Assembly (NCBI RefSeq): GCF_017654505.1
Contig: NC_054538.1
Span: forward strand, 47,880,489-47,944,488
Length of the DNA: 64,000 nt
Source of the DNA: Polyodon spathula
Lineage: Eukaryota > Chordata > Actinopteri > Acipenseriformes > Polyodontidae
Direction of reading: 5' to 3'
Position numbers and translations under genes: made by a program. Below are positions 10,949 to 22,870 of the stretch, in pieces; the first letter of the stretch is position 1; each line of letters starts with the position of its first letter. The notes under the pieces were generated by a model. The model ran no database searches, was not told the DNA's origin, and saw nothing but the letters and a program-made list of their open reading frames with translations.

Positions 10949-13036
10949 TATAGAGAAAACACCCACAGAAGAAGGATGGTTGTTCTTCAAAAACGTAGTA
11001 CTAGAGGCGCAAAACAATTATATCCCTAAAGTAGACAAATCTAAATGTAAAACTAAATTGCCAAAATGGTTTAATACATCAATTAAAAAAAATATTCAGC
11101 GAAAAAAGGCACTTTACAGAGCATTAAAAAAGGACCAAAAAGAAAGTACACAGAAAGAGTACACAGAACTGCAAATGCAAGTCAAAAAGGAAGTTAGAAA
11201 GGCCAAGAGAGAAATAGAAATGAACATTGCTAAGGGAGCTAAAACCAATTCCAAAATGTTTTTCCAATATTACAACAGCAAGAGAACATTCAAAGAGGAG
11301 ATTAAATGTTTAAGAGATACAAATGGCAAAATCATAGAGGAAGAAAAAAAAATAGCAAATATGTTAAATGATTACTTTTCACAAGTTTTTACAAAGGAAG
11401 ATACTGACAACATGCCCCACATGTCATCCAGTTCCTATCCAGTTTTAAATAACTTTAGCATAACTGAGGCAGAAGTGTTAAAGGGACTAGGAGCTCTTAA
11501 AATAAACAAATCCCCTGGGCCGGATGAGATCCTCCCAGTAGTACTCAAAGAAATGAAAGAAGTAATTTACAAACCGCTAACCAAGATCATGCAGCAGTCT
11601 CTTGACACAGGGGTGGTACCGACAGACTGGAAAATTGCAAACGTAATACCGATCCACAAAAAGGGAAACAAAACTGAACCAGGTAACTACAGACCAGTAA
11701 GCCTGACTTCTATTATATGCAAACTTATGGAAACTATAATAAGATCCAAAATGGAAAATTACCTATATGGTAACAGGGTCCTGGGAGACAGTCAACATGG
11801 TTTTAGGAAAGGGAGATCGTGCCTAACTAACTTGCTTGATTTTTTTGAGGATGCAACATCGATAATGGATAATTGCAAAGCATATGACATGGTTTATTTA
11901 GATTTCCAGAAAGCTTTTGACAAAGTCCCGCACAAAAGATTAATTCTCAAACTGAACGCAGTTGGGATTCAAGGAAACACATGTACATGGATTAGGGAGT
12001 GGTTAACATGTAGAAAACAGAAAGTACTGATTAGAGGAAAAACCTCAGAATGGAGTGTGGTAACCAGCGGTGTACCACAGGGATCAGTATTAGGTCCTCT
12101 GCTATTCCTAATCTACATTAATGATTTAGATTCTGGTATAGTAAGCAAACTTGTTAAATTTGCAGACGACACAAAAATAGGAGGAGTGGCAAACACTGTT
12201 GCAGCAGCAAAGGTCATTCAAAATGATCTAGACAAGATTCAGAACTGGGCAGACACATGGCAAATGACATTTAATAGAGAAAAGTGTAAGGTACTGCACG
12301 CAGGAAATAAAAATGTACATTATAAATATCATATGGGAGATATTGAAATTGGAGAAGGAATCTATGAAAAAGACCTAGGAGTTTTTGTTGACTCAGAAAT
12401 GTCTTCATCTAGGCAATGTGGGGAAGCTATAAAAAAGGCTAACAAGATACTCGGATACATTGTGAAAAGTGTTGAATTTAAATCAAGGGAAGTAATGTTA
12501 AAACTGTACAATGCACTTGTAAGACCTCATCTTGAATATTGTGTGCAGTTCTGGTCACCTCGCTATAAAAAAGATATTGCTGCTCTAGAAAGAGTGCAAA
12601 GAAGAGTGACCAGAATTATTCCGGGCTTAAAAGGCATGTCATATGCAGACAGGCTAAAAGAATTGAATCTGTTCAGTCTTGAACAAAGAAGACTACGTGG
12701 CGACCTAATTCAAGCATTCAAAATTCTAAAAGGTATTGACAGTGTCGACGCAAGGGACTTTTTCAGCCTGAAAAAAGAAACAAGGACCAGGGGTCACAAA
12801 TGGAGTTTAGAAAAAGGGGCATTCAGAACAGAAAATAGGAGGCACACTTTTTTACACAGAGAATTGTGAGGGTCTGGAATCAACTCCCCAGTAATGTTGT
12901 TGAAGCTGACACCCTGGGATCCTTCAAGAAGCTGCTTGATGAGATTTTGGGATCAATAAGCTACTAACAACCAAACGAGCAAGATGGGCCGAATGGCCTC
13001 CTCTCGTTTGTAAACTTTCTTATGTTCTTATGTTCT
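10949..13036 (+). mobile_element. CR1 LINE copy B, 5'-truncated
   Basis: Starts in the linker between endonuclease and reverse transcriptase (AGAGAAAACACCCACAGAAG) and runs to the 3' end with the TTATGTTC tail repeated twice. Immediately left is a 30-base AT-rich filler (10919-10948) that resembles part of the neighbouring direct repeat. Exact 484-bp repeats lie on each side. It is very similar to the copies at 28611, 9237 and 44978-47943, which suggests recent insertion. Confidence 0.9.
10980..12987 (+). pseudogene. CR1 ORF2 fragment: reverse transcriptase
   Basis: A single 629-codon frame (10980-12869) covers the linker and the whole reverse transcriptase. Visible motifs: KSPGPDEILP (RT0/1), NYRPVSLTS, GFRKGRSCLTNL, DFQKAFDKVPH (palm Asp), TSGVPQGSVLGPLLF and FADDTKIGG (catalytic Asp pair). 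The protein would use its own mRNA as template at a nicked target. Near 12842 a two-base insertion (GGCACACTTTT instead of GACACTTTT) shifts the last 40 codons. The endonuclease is missing, so the copy cannot be autonomous. Confidence 0.88.
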
Positions 13037-13520
13037 TATATTATTTCTTTTGGCGACTGTTTGTCAGGTTGAGATAAATTTGATAAAATTTCAGTTCCTG
13101 ATAATGTATAGGCTGTCAGCATTAATATACCAAAAATGTTTTATTCAGTGATATGTAAATATATATGTATGTATTTTTTAAAAAAAAAGTACCTGTAATA
13201 GGAGTCGAATTTCACTAATGAGAAGAATATTCTGTATAAAACAGGCAATGCTACATTCGGTACGATTCTTTTGTTACATCGCATATCACTGCCTCACATC
13301 AGCTATGAGAGAAAGAGACACTTATTGCAAAGAGGGATTTATTTTTATTTTCTGCACACATTTTCCTTCCCCTCTGTTACCAGGGGAAGTCAGGAAGCAA
13401 TCAACACACTAGATGCTGGTAAAGGCCTGGAGTATTAATACAAAAATAAGTTTCAAAAAGTAAATGTCAAAAAATATTTAAATACAACGCGACAAGTTAA
13501 GGTTGGTTTGATTATCTGCA
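13037..13520 (+). repeat. 484-bp direct repeat, right copy
   Basis: Perfect partner of 10435-10918, starting directly at the last base of the CR1 tail. The following sequence (ATGACGACGTTCTCC) differs from what follows the left copy. See findings for the possible origins. Confidence 0.93.
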
Positions 13521-13639
13521 ATGACGACGTTCTCCTGTCTAAAGCACAGTAAGGGGAGGTCCAAAATCGGTTGTTTTGCATCTAAACTGACAATTATTAT
13601 ATTAAGGAACAAAATGATACCAATAAACCTTTACGGAAT

Positions 13640-13748
13640 GCTAAGAGGGTCAAGACGAGGAGTGTGATTTACGTGCATTAAAAAAATTAATCTCCAAATA
13701 AATTAACGCGTTAATCATAGGAGTTAACTGCGATTAATTGACAACCTT
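13640..13748 (-). repeat. hAT-like transposon end (right-type)
   Basis: Contains AATTAACGCGTTAATC and GCGATTAATTGACAACC, the inverted counterpart of the end at 2023. Read in reverse it starts GGTTGTCAATTAATCGCAG. No matching 8-bp target duplication was found with the left end. Confidence 0.4.
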
Positions 13749-13892
13749 AATTTAAATATATGGTTATTAATACTCACTTCTGAGTAAAACACTAAAAGAA
13801 ATCTTACAGCTGGCAACCAACAGAGAATATAACAAAAAATAATCCATGCTTCAGTTTATTGCAATTTTATAAGTACTTTTTAAATAAGTTAC

Positions 13893-14602
13893 TGTAACAG
13901 GGAGAGATCTGTGCTGACTCTGCTGGTGTGTTCACGGGCTGCAGGAAGAGGGCGGCAGTTGTCCAACAACCGCCTGTGAGTCATGGCAGTGACACTGGGA
14001 GGTGGGAAAGTGGGTGTGTGGACTTTCCCCCTCTCTGAATGGCTGAGAGGCGCGTCTTGGGAGATTGTTAGCCCTATAAATTAACGCTCCGTTGTTTTCT
14101 CAAGTCTGCCCACTTAGACGCAACGAGAGTGCGGAAGCTCTGATCCAGGACCGGGAATCAGGCGAAACAAAGAGTTTCATAGCGAGACAGAGAGAGCGGG
14201 GTACCTTTGGGCAGACCCCAGCGTATTGTGAAAGAACAGGCTAGTAAGCCTACAGAGTAGGACGGTGATCCGGGTCGTGCGGGTAGCGACGACCGGGATA
14301 ACGCTGCCAAGTGCAGCACCCTTTATTTGTAGTTTTATTACTGTTTTATTTTCCATTGTTTTTTTTGCCTTCTGTTTTCATTATTATTTCTTTGAGCACC
14401 TGCGAGTGCACTTGCTGTTCACGTACCAGCTGTGGTATTTCCGTGGTGCTGTCTGTCATCGTTGATAGGCAACCCACGGTCAACAGGGTCCCTCTGCCGG
14501 AAAAAGCAAGAACTGTTTGCAAATAAAACTGGGCACCTGTGTGGTGTTTTCAAGTACACCTGTCTGTCTCCTAGTCAGTGAATTACCCACACCCCTTCCA
14601 CA
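13893..14602 (+). repeat. Solo LTR (family 1), 5-bp TSD GTTAC
   Basis: A 710-bp block from TGTAACAGGG to CCCTTCCACA, flanked by GTTAC at 13888-13892 and 14603-14607. A TATA box (TATAAA) is at 14075-14080 and a polyadenylation signal (AATAAA) at 14522-14527, in the order expected for U3-R-U5. The same family in the opposite direction is at 3518-4245. No internal genes remain, so two LTRs have recombined to one. The insertion lies in the intron upstream of EFR3B exon 15441-15602 in the gene's own direction. Confidence 0.88.
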
Positions 14603-14607
14603 GTTAC

Positions 14608-15440
14608 ATATTAACGTATTGTCATTTTATTACTTAAAAAAAAAAACTCTGCCTCTGAGTAATTGGAATATTTACTGTAGATATTGTCATAAACATTATA
14701 GATTTAAATGTATAGAAATTGTGTAAACAATTGTGTTGTCAGTGCATTTTATCTCAATTTCTCTTTTTTTTTAGGCAAAGGTGTGGAAAAAGTTAGGGTT
14801 TAACCTGTTATAGAAAGACAGGCCCCATTTACTCACATCAATATACAGATTTTGTTTTCATTTTAAGTGAAGAAAAATATTTTGCGTTCCGTTTTACAGG
14901 GCATAGTACTCTGCCATTTTGTCTGACACTATATGTCTATGCCAAACTGGAGCTCCCATAGATATAAAAATATAACTCCAGGACGCTCCAGTTGACACAG
15001 TATTTGTCCTCCTCTCCAGCAAAGCATTTGAAACCATGCCCTATAAAAACTACAGACTACCAGTAATGCGAATGGGTCGTATTCCCATGTGTCTTTATAA
15101 GGCTGCGTGTTTTATTATTTAAAGTGATATGTCATCATTACTTGCCATTATTCCTTATTTTAAAAGTGTAAAAGTGTGCTGGATAATAACAGATCACGTA
15201 AATCATTAGGAAATAACCATGGTTTAACCATGTCAGTCTTTTCAACTCAACTTTGAATTTTTGCCAGAATAAAGAAAAAAAAACAATGAAAAAGAGCCAT
15301 GTAAACCTAGTGCCAAATTCCACACACCTGAACTTGTTAAGAGTAGCTGGAAAGGGCAACACTGTACCCTTCCATTTTCTTCCTGTCTTAGGTTTCTTCT
15401 CTCTGTCCCTCTTTGATTCTCTCTCCCTGCTTCTTTCCAG
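14608..15440 (+). other. Intronic sequence upstream of the first visible EFR3B exon
   Basis: No repeat termini or coding motifs seen. The last 60 bases are a C/T-rich tract (CTCTCTGTCCCTCTTTGATTC, CTTCTTTCCAG) that fits a splice acceptor. The preceding EFR3B exon is not recognisable in this window. Confidence 0.5.
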
Positions 15441-15602
15441 GGCCCACTGTGCTGGAGGTGTTTAACACTTTGCTCAGACAGCTCAGGCTGAGTATAGACT
15501 ACGAACTCACTGGCTGTTATGATTCCTGCATCAATATCGGCTCCAAGATTATCAAGGAACATGAAGAGCGCCAGTTCCAGGAGGCCGTCATCAAAACCAT
15601 CG
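15441..15602 (+). CDS. EFR3B: EFR3B internal exon
   Basis: EFR3 proteins are palmitoylated scaffolds that hold phosphatidylinositol 4-kinase alpha, with TTC7 and FAM126, at the plasma membrane to make PI4P. This 162-bp exon encodes 54 residues, GPTVLEVFNTLLRQLRLSID through KEHEERQFQEAVIKTIG, part of the N-terminal helical (HEAT/ARM-like) repeat region. LRQLRLSIDY, KIIKEHEER and FQEAVIKT favour EFR3B over EFR3A as I recall both proteins. The acceptor is TTTCCAG|GG (AG at 15439-15440) and the donor ATCG|GTGAGT. Both boundaries are phase 1, so the exon is frame-neutral. It joins in frame to 25008-25119. The middle stretch (GCYDSCINIGSK) is the part least like other EFR3 proteins. Confidence 0.9.
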
Positions 15603-15654
15603 GTGAGTCTGTAAACACCACAAGTCCCTACACTCCACTTTCTATCACACTCTT

Positions 15655-15835
15655 CATAGGTTCCCTGAAATAGAAATGTAACCATTACCTTATGGATATT
15701 TAACCTAAAGACAGTGATAACCTGAATAAGATATATCGAAGCTGAATGACAGTGTCTGTGACAGTCTTGCCTGCCCCCAAAAGACTGCAGACACAAACCT
15801 CGTCATCATTTTTCCTTTCACCGACATGAAAGCAG
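15655..15835 (-). repeat. DIRS-type inverted terminal repeat, left
   Basis: Begins with GGTTCCCTGAAATAGAAATG and TAACCATTA, then runs through ATAACCTGAATAAGATATATCG and GACTGCAGACACAAACC. From about 15700 it is the approximate reverse complement of 24680-24835 (for example AATAAGATAT/ATATCTTATT, ACAGTGTCTGTGACAG/CAGGCACTGT, AGACACAAAC/GTTTGTGTCT). It starts about 50 bases after the exon donor. Confidence 0.6.
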
Positions 15836-16159
15836 AGAGATCTACAAACAGATAAGTAGCATTACTTGTATTTGCTTATTCACTTGTGTAATTACACTAA
15901 TTAATGTGACTTATTGTACGTGCTTATAATAATTACTACTTACTAACAACGACTCGTTTGCCCCTTCCCGGGATCGAACAACCTTAAGTCGGCTACTTAT
16001 GTTCTCTCTCAGGTTGCTAGCTTTAAGTTTAAAAATTACATTTCGTGTTTTGTTGAGAAAATGTTATTAAATTAATGGTAATTGAGTTGTTACTGTGTTG
16101 TGTGAGAATTTGTTTCTCGTGTGTATTCTTAAGTTTTTTTCATACAAAAGCAGCTGATG

Positions 16160-17050
16160 GGCTCAGCAGTCCTGCGTTGAATCGAGACGCTCGCTTTGGA
16201 AGAAACACAGGCTAGGTACTGAGAGGCAAAGAACGCTTATTTAACAAAAATAAATAAATTATTGAAACAAAAAAAATAAATAATTTAGTGAAATAAAAGA
16301 TGTAAACAAAAAAAATCACAAACACAAAATAATATGATCAGGCTGGGCAGTAGCCTTCACTGATCCTACTTATTTTCAGTTTCATTTCCCTCTCTCGCGT
16401 CCGTTCTCTCCTCTAGAACACCCCCACTGAGTACAGAGATCTGCAGATTTTTATGCAGATGACCATCTCCCGATTTAGCAACAAATTAATCACCTAATTA
16501 ATTTAGGAGATGGCCACCTTCTGCGCAAGTTTTTTTAATAGTGGATGGGGCTCCCCATCCACACTACCAAACAGATCAAAACATTCAGCTACGCCATCAA
16601 TACATTTTTAAATAACTACAAATAAACAATAACATGGCTTTCGCCGTCATATATACATCTAATAAATCATTATAATAATAACAGCAGCAACAACAACCAA
16701 AATGTATATACACAAGCAGGGCTTTTCCCTGCCCCTTTTAATAATGTGCAGGGCTCTCTCCTGCTGCCCTGCTACATACCCTTCTCTAACCTATCAATGT
16801 GCCTGGCCGTGCCGCGACCTGGGAGTCAGGCCCAGCGACCAAAGTCCAGACATTGCATCTGGGTGGCTGGGAGCCCGTGGTCGGGGCTGTGGTTGAGGTG
16901 GTCTCCTCACCTCCACCCCCCCTTCTTTGTTGCCAGCAGTTCCCTCCTCTAGGGCTCTGGCTACACTATTTGCTGGGGAAGTAGGTTCAAGACCTGCTCC
17001 CGTTACTGCCAGTACTCTGTAAGTGGGTCTTCACTGACCTGCCAGGGTGT
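16160..17050 (-). repeat. LTR-like repeat related to the 38949 family
   Basis: On the minus strand a TATA-like GCATAAAAATC (near 16455) is followed by a CAGTGAAGGCTACTGCCCAGCCTG-like module (near 16340-16370) that resembles the R region of the LTR at 38949-39370, and then a long A/T-rich stretch with AATAAA signals. The outer ends and target duplication are not clear. The GC-rich part at 16740-16980 is open in three frames without a recognisable domain. Confidence 0.35.
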
Positions 17051-17399
17051 AAATTCACATCAAATTGAAAATTAAAAAAAAAAAAAAAAAATAGTATATA
17101 GCACATAAGTGGACACAAAATATAGTTGTATTTTAAATATTTTCCACCATTAAATCAACGTTCTTTTGCTTGCTGGCTTCTTTGCTCTCTAATATTATAA
17201 TATAATTACTATTTGCAATTTATTTTTGTATCATTCATTTTAATATTTACTGTTTAGATCACCACTTTTTCCTGCACTAGGCTAACGACTTCCCTCAAAG
17301 CAAAAAAGAAAATTGCATCCCGGCCATTGATGAGAAAACAATGCTTAAACCCAAAAAGAAAAACATTGTACTACGGTACAAAATGTACATTGCAAACAA

Positions 17400-17468
17400 A
17401 CAAACACACACACGCACACACGCACACACGCACACACGCACACACGCACACACGCACACACGCACACA
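17400..17468. repeat. CACACACG octamer minisatellite
   Basis: About eight head-to-tail copies of the 8-mer ACACACGC. It encodes a His/Thr-rich frame by chance; no gene. Confidence 0.95.
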
Positions 17469-17670
17469 CCAACCTGCTTTCTCAACTCCCTCCTCCCAAG
17501 TGAGAAGCAGAGGCCTCCTTTTATGTCAGGTGGCTGGGCGCTGATTGATTGTTAATTAAACTAATCATCTAATCAACCCCAGTCAGCTGAACACAATGAA
17601 TCCAGGCAGGTAGGGGAATTTAACCCCATCCCTGCCAATTTCTAAAGGGCAGAGCTGTGCTCTGCCACAC
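17465..17670 (-). repeat. LTR fragment, same family as 38949-39370
   Basis: The stretch from CCAACCTGCTTTCTCAACTC to GCTCTGCCACA matches 39165-39370 closely, including GAAGCAGAGGCCTCC, GGTGGCTGGGCGCTGATTGA, the ATCAACCCCAG patch and CAGGCAGGTAGGGGAA. The other half of the LTR is not recognisable to the left of the minisatellite. Confidence 0.75.
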
Positions 17671-17729
17671 TTCCCTACATATTTTTTTACATATATTCAA
17701 CCAGACATTGCCATTTTATATGTTTACCA

Positions 17730-20700
17730 TGGTAAAGAGGCTTGCGTAAAAGATCAGCAGGTTCAGAAGCATTTAAACTAGAAACGAATGGGGGGAGAAA
17801 TCAGCAAAAAAACAGAAGGGAGACCACATTAAAAACAAGGACAACAACCCAGGTAAGACAACCATTAATGTATTTATCTAAATTCTAGAAGTATCAGAAA
17901 CAAAATGTTAGAACGAAGCTACTGCACTAGTAAGTAACTATGATGTGATAGGTGTTACAGAAACTTGGTTGTCTGAGAGTGATGGGGACGAATATAATAT
18001 TTGTGGGTATACACTGTATAGGAAAGACAGGCAGGACAGAAGAGGAGGAGGGGTAGCGCTATACAAAAGAAACAGTCTTGAAGCCCAGGGGTTAAACCTG
18101 GACAAAGAAAATAAAACCGAATCAATATGGGTCAGAATAACGGACAAAAATTCAAAGGGCATAATAATAGGAGCATGCTATAGACCGCCAGATTCAGACA
18201 GTGAGCAAAATAATCTGTTACAATGACATTAGAAATGCGTGTAGGAAAGGAGAAGCCATACTAATGGGGGATTTCAACTTCCCCCATATAAAATGGGGAA
18301 ACCTGGTGGGTAGCACGACAGATGAAATTGAAATGGTGGAAATGACAAATGACTGCTTCCTAACACAATTTGACAAGGCACCAACTAGAGAGGAGGCATG
18401 CCTTCATTTAGTCTTTTCAAATAACGAAGACAGAATAGCTAAAACAGAGGTCAGAGAACCAATAGCAAACTCAGACCACAACATGGTCCCATTTGAAGTG
18501 CTTTTTAAAACCCCATAAGTAATGACTAAAGCTATGGTTTACAATTTTAAAAAAGCAAACTATGAAGGTATGAAACGGAGACTAACAGAAGTAGATTGGA
18601 GTAAAATAGAGAAAACATCCACAGAAAAAGGATGGCTGTTCATCAAAAATGTAGTACTAGTGGTGCAAAACAATTACGTCCCTAAAGTAGACAAATCTAA
18701 ATGTAAAACTAAATTGCCAAAATGGTTTAATAGATCAATTTAAATAAATATTCAGCGAAAAAGGCACTTTACAGAGTGTTAAAAAGGGACCAAAAAGAAA
18801 GTACACAGAAAGAGTACACGGAACTGCAAACACAAGTCAAAAAGGAACTTAGAAAGGCCAAGAGAGAAATGAACATTGCTAAGGGGGCTAAAACCAATTC
18901 CAAAATGTTTTTCCAATATTACAACAGCAAGAGAACATTCAAAGAGGAGGTTAAATGTCTAAGAGATACACATGGCAAAATCATAGATGAAGAAAAAAAA
19001 AAGCAAATATATTAAATTATTACTTTTCACAAGTTTTTACAAAGGAGGATACGGACAACATGCCCCACATGTCATCCAGTTCCTATCCAGTTTTAAATAA
19101 CTTTAGCATAACCGAGGCAGAAGTGTTAAAGGGACTAGGAGCTCTTAAAATAATCAAATCCCCTGGGCCGGATGAGATCCTCCCAATAGTACTCAAAGAA
19201 ATGAAAGAAGTTATTTACAAACCGCTAATCAAGATCATGCAACAGTCTCTGGACACAGGGGTTGTACTGACAGACTGGAAAATTGCAAACGTAATACCGA
19301 TCCACAAAAAGGGAAACAAAACTGAACCAGGTAACTACAGACCAGTAAGCCTGACTTCTATTATATGCAAACTTATGGAAACTATAATAAGATCCAAAAT
19401 GGAAAAAATTACCTATATGGTAACAGTATCCTTGGAGACAGTCAACATGGTTTTAGGAAAGGGAGATCGTGTCTAACTAACCTGCTTGATTTTTTTGAGG
19501 ATGCAACATCGATAATGGATAATTGCAAAGCATATGACATGGTTTATTTAGATTTCCAGAAAGCTTTTGACAAAGTCCTGCATAAAAGATTAATTCTCAA
19601 AATGAACTCAGTAGGGATTCAAGGAAATGCATGTACATGGATTAGGGAGTGGTTAACATGTAGAAAACAGAAATTACTGATTAGAGGAGAAACCTCAGAA
19701 TGGAGTGTGGTAACCAGTGGAGTACCACATGGATCAGTATTAGGTCCTCTGCTATTCCTAATCTACATTAATGATTTAGATTCTGGTATAGTAAACAAAC
19801 TTGTTAAATTTGCAGACGACACAAAAGTAGGAGGAGTGGCAAAAACTGTTGCAGCGGCAAAGGTCATTCTAAATGATCTAGACAAGATTCAGAACTGGGC
19901 AGACACATGGCAAATGACATTTAATAGAGAAAAGTGTAAGGTACTGCACGCAGGCAATAAAAATGTGCATTATAAATATTATATGGGAGATTGTGACCAG
20001 GATGACTCTAGTGGTGACGTCAAACCTGGATGGATTCAGAAACCAAAACAGGTAAAGGCGGTGAATCTGTGATGCTACGGCGTCCAGAGTTTTATTGTAA
20101 ATAATAATAACAAACAAAAAGATTTAAACAAAACACACAAAACAAAGGGTGCGTTGGCCAAACATACAGACAGACAAAAGAAATGTGGACGAACAAAACA
20201 AGTACCTTGCTGGAGCTTCCAGCACAAAGTAGCAATTGTTAGTATAATCTCCTTCTTTCTCCCATTCTGCACTCACAAACACACAACCCAGAGTGCGTGA
20301 AAGATGCAGCTTTTATTCAGCTGTACCGAGACTCGATTGCTAATCAGTCATTCAGTTGGAGTCTCAGTACAACTGCACGTGAATTAATAAAAGTGCAATT
20401 CCCTGTACTCACATATTATTTTACCTGCACGTGAAGTGCTATGCAATCCTCGTGCCTAAATACAAATATACATTTTAAACACTTGTGCTTGTAACCATAT
20501 TTATATCCAATGTATAAACACCAACATTTACACATTACATACAACATAAAACACTGACAAACATAAAGGGGCAGGACACTCCGCCACAGAGATACTGAAA
20601 TTGAGGAAGGAATCTGTGAAAAAGACCTAGGAGTTTTTGTTGACTCAGAAATGTCTTCATCTAGACAATGTGGGGAAGCTATAAAAAAGGCCAACAAGAT

Positions 20701-21233
20701 GCTCGGCTATATTGTGAAAAGTGTTGAATTTAAATCAAGGGAAGTAATGTTAAAACTGTACAATGCACTAGTAAGACCTCATCTTGAATATTGTGTTCAG
20801 TTCTGGTCACCTTGCTACAAAAAGGATATTGCTGCTGTGGAAAGAGTGCAAAGAAGAGCGACCAAACTTATTCCGGGTTTAAAAGGGATGTCATATGCAG
20901 ATACGCTAAAATTACTGAATCTATTCAGTCTTGAACAATTCTAAAAGGTGTTAACATTGTCGACCCAAGGGACTTTGCTGACCTCAAAAAAGAAACAAGG
21001 ACCAGGGGTCACAAATGGAGTTTAGACAAAGGGGCATTCAAAACAGAAAATAGGAGGCACTTTTTTACACAGAGAATTGTGAGGATCTAGAACCAACACC
21101 CCAGTAATGTTGTTGAAGGTGACACCCTGGGATCCTTCAAGAAGCTGCTTGATGAGATTCTGGGATCAATAAGCTACTAACAACCAAACGAGAAAGATAG
21201 GCCTCTCGTTTGTAAACTTTCTTATGTTCTTAT
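17730..21233 (+). mobile_element. CR1 LINE copy C, near full length, decayed, split by a solo LTR
   Basis: The 5' UTR (GCAGGTTCAGAAGCATTTAAAC at 17757) matches the start of copy F. Coding remnants follow in order: endonuclease (17945-18518: VTETWLSESDGDE, RRGGGVALY, MGDFNFPHIKW, NSDHNMVPFE), linker (18522-19015) and reverse transcriptase (19060-20000, then 20590-20944: KSPGPDEILP, DFQKAFDKVLH, FADDTKVGG). At least five frame shifts or stops interrupt it. The solo LTR at 19992-20588 sits inside. It is more diverged than copies A, B, D and F, so it is an older member. Ends in CTTATGTTCTTA near 21233. Confidence 0.85.
19992..20588 (-). repeat. Solo LTR (family 2), 5-bp TSD GAGAT
   Basis: A 597-bp insertion from TGTGACCAGG to CTCCGCCACA, flanked by GAGAT at 19987-19991 and 20589-20593. 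The interrupted CR1 reads GGGAGATACTGAAATTG in the uninterrupted copies, which confirms the exact boundaries. On the minus strand it begins TGTGGCGGAGTGTCC, has a TATA-like ATATAAATATGG, and an AATAAA (AATAAAACTCTGG, near 20087). It belongs to the same family as the LTR at 35948-36567. Confidence 0.92.
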
Positions 21234-21239
21234 TTTCAA

Positions 21240-22095
21240 GGCTTTTCCAGGCCAGTAAAAAAAAAAAAAATCACTTTTTAGGCTTTTCAAGGCCATGAAT
21301 GTTACCATGTGAAAATCCAAGGCTTTTCAAGGTTTTTTTTTCTCGTCCCGTACAAACCCTGTGTACATAGAACAAGGATACCATACCGTGCGTATAATAC
21401 CGTGGGTACCGTGCCATATGCACAGTACCGGTTTGCTTTGTCTGCTCGGTTCAACTTTAGTTCCTCACCGTTCATACTCTGTTAAAAAGGCACCTGCTCA
21501 GTTTAAACAGTGGTACCACCTGTGGTCCAGTAGCAGTCTTGGTTCGCCCTATTTTTATCATTTTTACAGTACTTCTGCCTGTACCTACTGTACAGCGGCA
21601 TTGCTACTTGCGCTATCTGAGAGCGGGTTTGTTGTTACTGATGCAGCAGTTTTTACAGTACTGTACACTGCAGACACATCCAGCCTCGGCTGGGACGTTA
21701 CCTAGAATTGCGGGGGTGGCGCAGAGGATGTGTAACCCCCATTGCGCATTAATGTACCTACCCGGTGCTACAGGCACTAAATCTGTACCAAATCGACCCT
21801 GTACCATTGCGGTACATGTCTAATATAATTTGCATAATGTCTGGGTTTTATCCCCTCTACATTAAAGGTCTATCTGGCAGCCATTCGGCTTCAAATGTAA
21901 AATTGACTCTGCGTACCCAGGAGCTCAGCTTCCTGGGGGGGATGTTGAAAGTGGTTCGGCAGCTTTATTCCTTGTTGGAGGTTGAACATGGTGCTATGTG
22001 CACTCTTGACACCTCCATTTGAGCACACGCATTCAGCCGAGCTGGAATGTTATTGCTGAAACGACTGTATAGTAGTTATCACCTTCGTAAAGCGG
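21240..22095. other. Unassigned repeat-like sequence
   Basis: Three tandem-like AGGCTTTTCMAGGCC units lie at 21237-21335. The remainder has several short frames on both strands without recognisable domains. It may be part of the DIRS element that follows. Confidence 0.3.
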
Positions 22096-22329
22096 GTGAG
22101 CGAGATGCACTCTGTACCGATCCTGCCTTTTGCTGAGCACTATCTCTGCATTCCATGTCAACCAGTCTGGAACTGGAGGCTTCTTTCCACCTGCAGCTCC
22201 ATACGCTGTGCTCAGTGTGGGCCTTTGCATGCTATGTTGACCGGACAAAAAGTTGGAGGCAGTCTGGATGATGTGTTGTCTACTTTGGGACCAAGTCCCG
22301 TGGTCAAGCCCTGTCTAGGCAGAGGCTGT

Positions 22330-22556
22330 CCAAATAGATAGCAGACACATGCATGACAGCCTATGAGCTGGCCAACTTGCCCCCTCCAGAATGCTTACTA
22401 CCCATTCCTTCAGGGCCATGGTAACTTTGTGGGCTTTATTCCAGGGTGCATCTGTTTGTGACATTTGTAATGCAGTGGTGTCGGCTACTCCCCATACCTT
22501 TTCTAGGTTCTACAGAATCCACAAAACCCTGGCTTTTGAACTACAGCATTAAGGGT
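22330..22556 (+). pseudogene. DIRS-type tyrosine recombinase, C-terminal fragment
   Basis: One frame reads HSFRAMVTLWALFQG, ASVCDICNAVVSATPHTFSR and FYRIHKTLAFELQH followed by a stop. This is the ending of the tyrosine recombinase of fish DIRS retrotransposons, where DICxA...TPHTFxRFY carries the nucleophilic Tyr near the C-terminus. DIRS elements integrate with this enzyme instead of a DDE integrase and lack target duplications. Upstream catalytic parts are not readable here. Confidence 0.65.
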
Positions 22557-22724
22557 GGCTTCCTGGTCAACCCTTACAAATAGGTGAACTTCTCTCTCAA
22601 TTTTTTACCCTTAACCTACTCGTACTGTTGTTCCTAATGGTAATGAGCAATGTAACCTTTGGCTTAGTTCTTGTGACATTGCAGTTAGTCTGCAATATTG
22701 CCTTGTGACAACTTTGGTATTTCT

Positions 22725-22870
22725 ACCCATTAGATAATGGTTACATTTCACAGTTGATAGGGAACGTTAGGTTATTATCATAACTCTGGTTCTCTTTGAA
22801 GTAGGGATTATTAACCATTACAAAAGGGTGTTTCCCTTTAAGACACCCGAACTGAAAACTCTATACCAAA
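22725..22870. repeat. DIRS-type terminal/internal repeat segment
   Basis: GTTAGGTTATTATCATAACTC, GGTTCTCTTTGAAGTAGGG and TTAACCATTACAAAAGGGTG parallel segments at 24515-24660, in the manner of DIRS inverted and circular-junction repeats. Confidence 0.5.

Noticed and set aside
10616..13412. Identical 64-codon frames at 10616-10810 and 13218-13412 as a conserved gene pair
   Set aside because: They are identical only because the 484-bp block is duplicated; composition and lack of domains argue against a gene.
2023..13748. One giant hAT element from the left-type end at 2023 to the right-type end at 13748
   Set aside because: The termini resemble each other but no matching 8-bp duplication flanks them, and 11.7 kb of unrelated insertions lie between.
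16702..16984. Three overlapping frames in a GC-rich stretch as exons
   Set aside because: No domain, no splice logic, and the block looks like LTR sequence on the other strand.
17341..17544. His/Thr-rich frame as a gene
   Set aside because: Translation of the CACACACG minisatellite.
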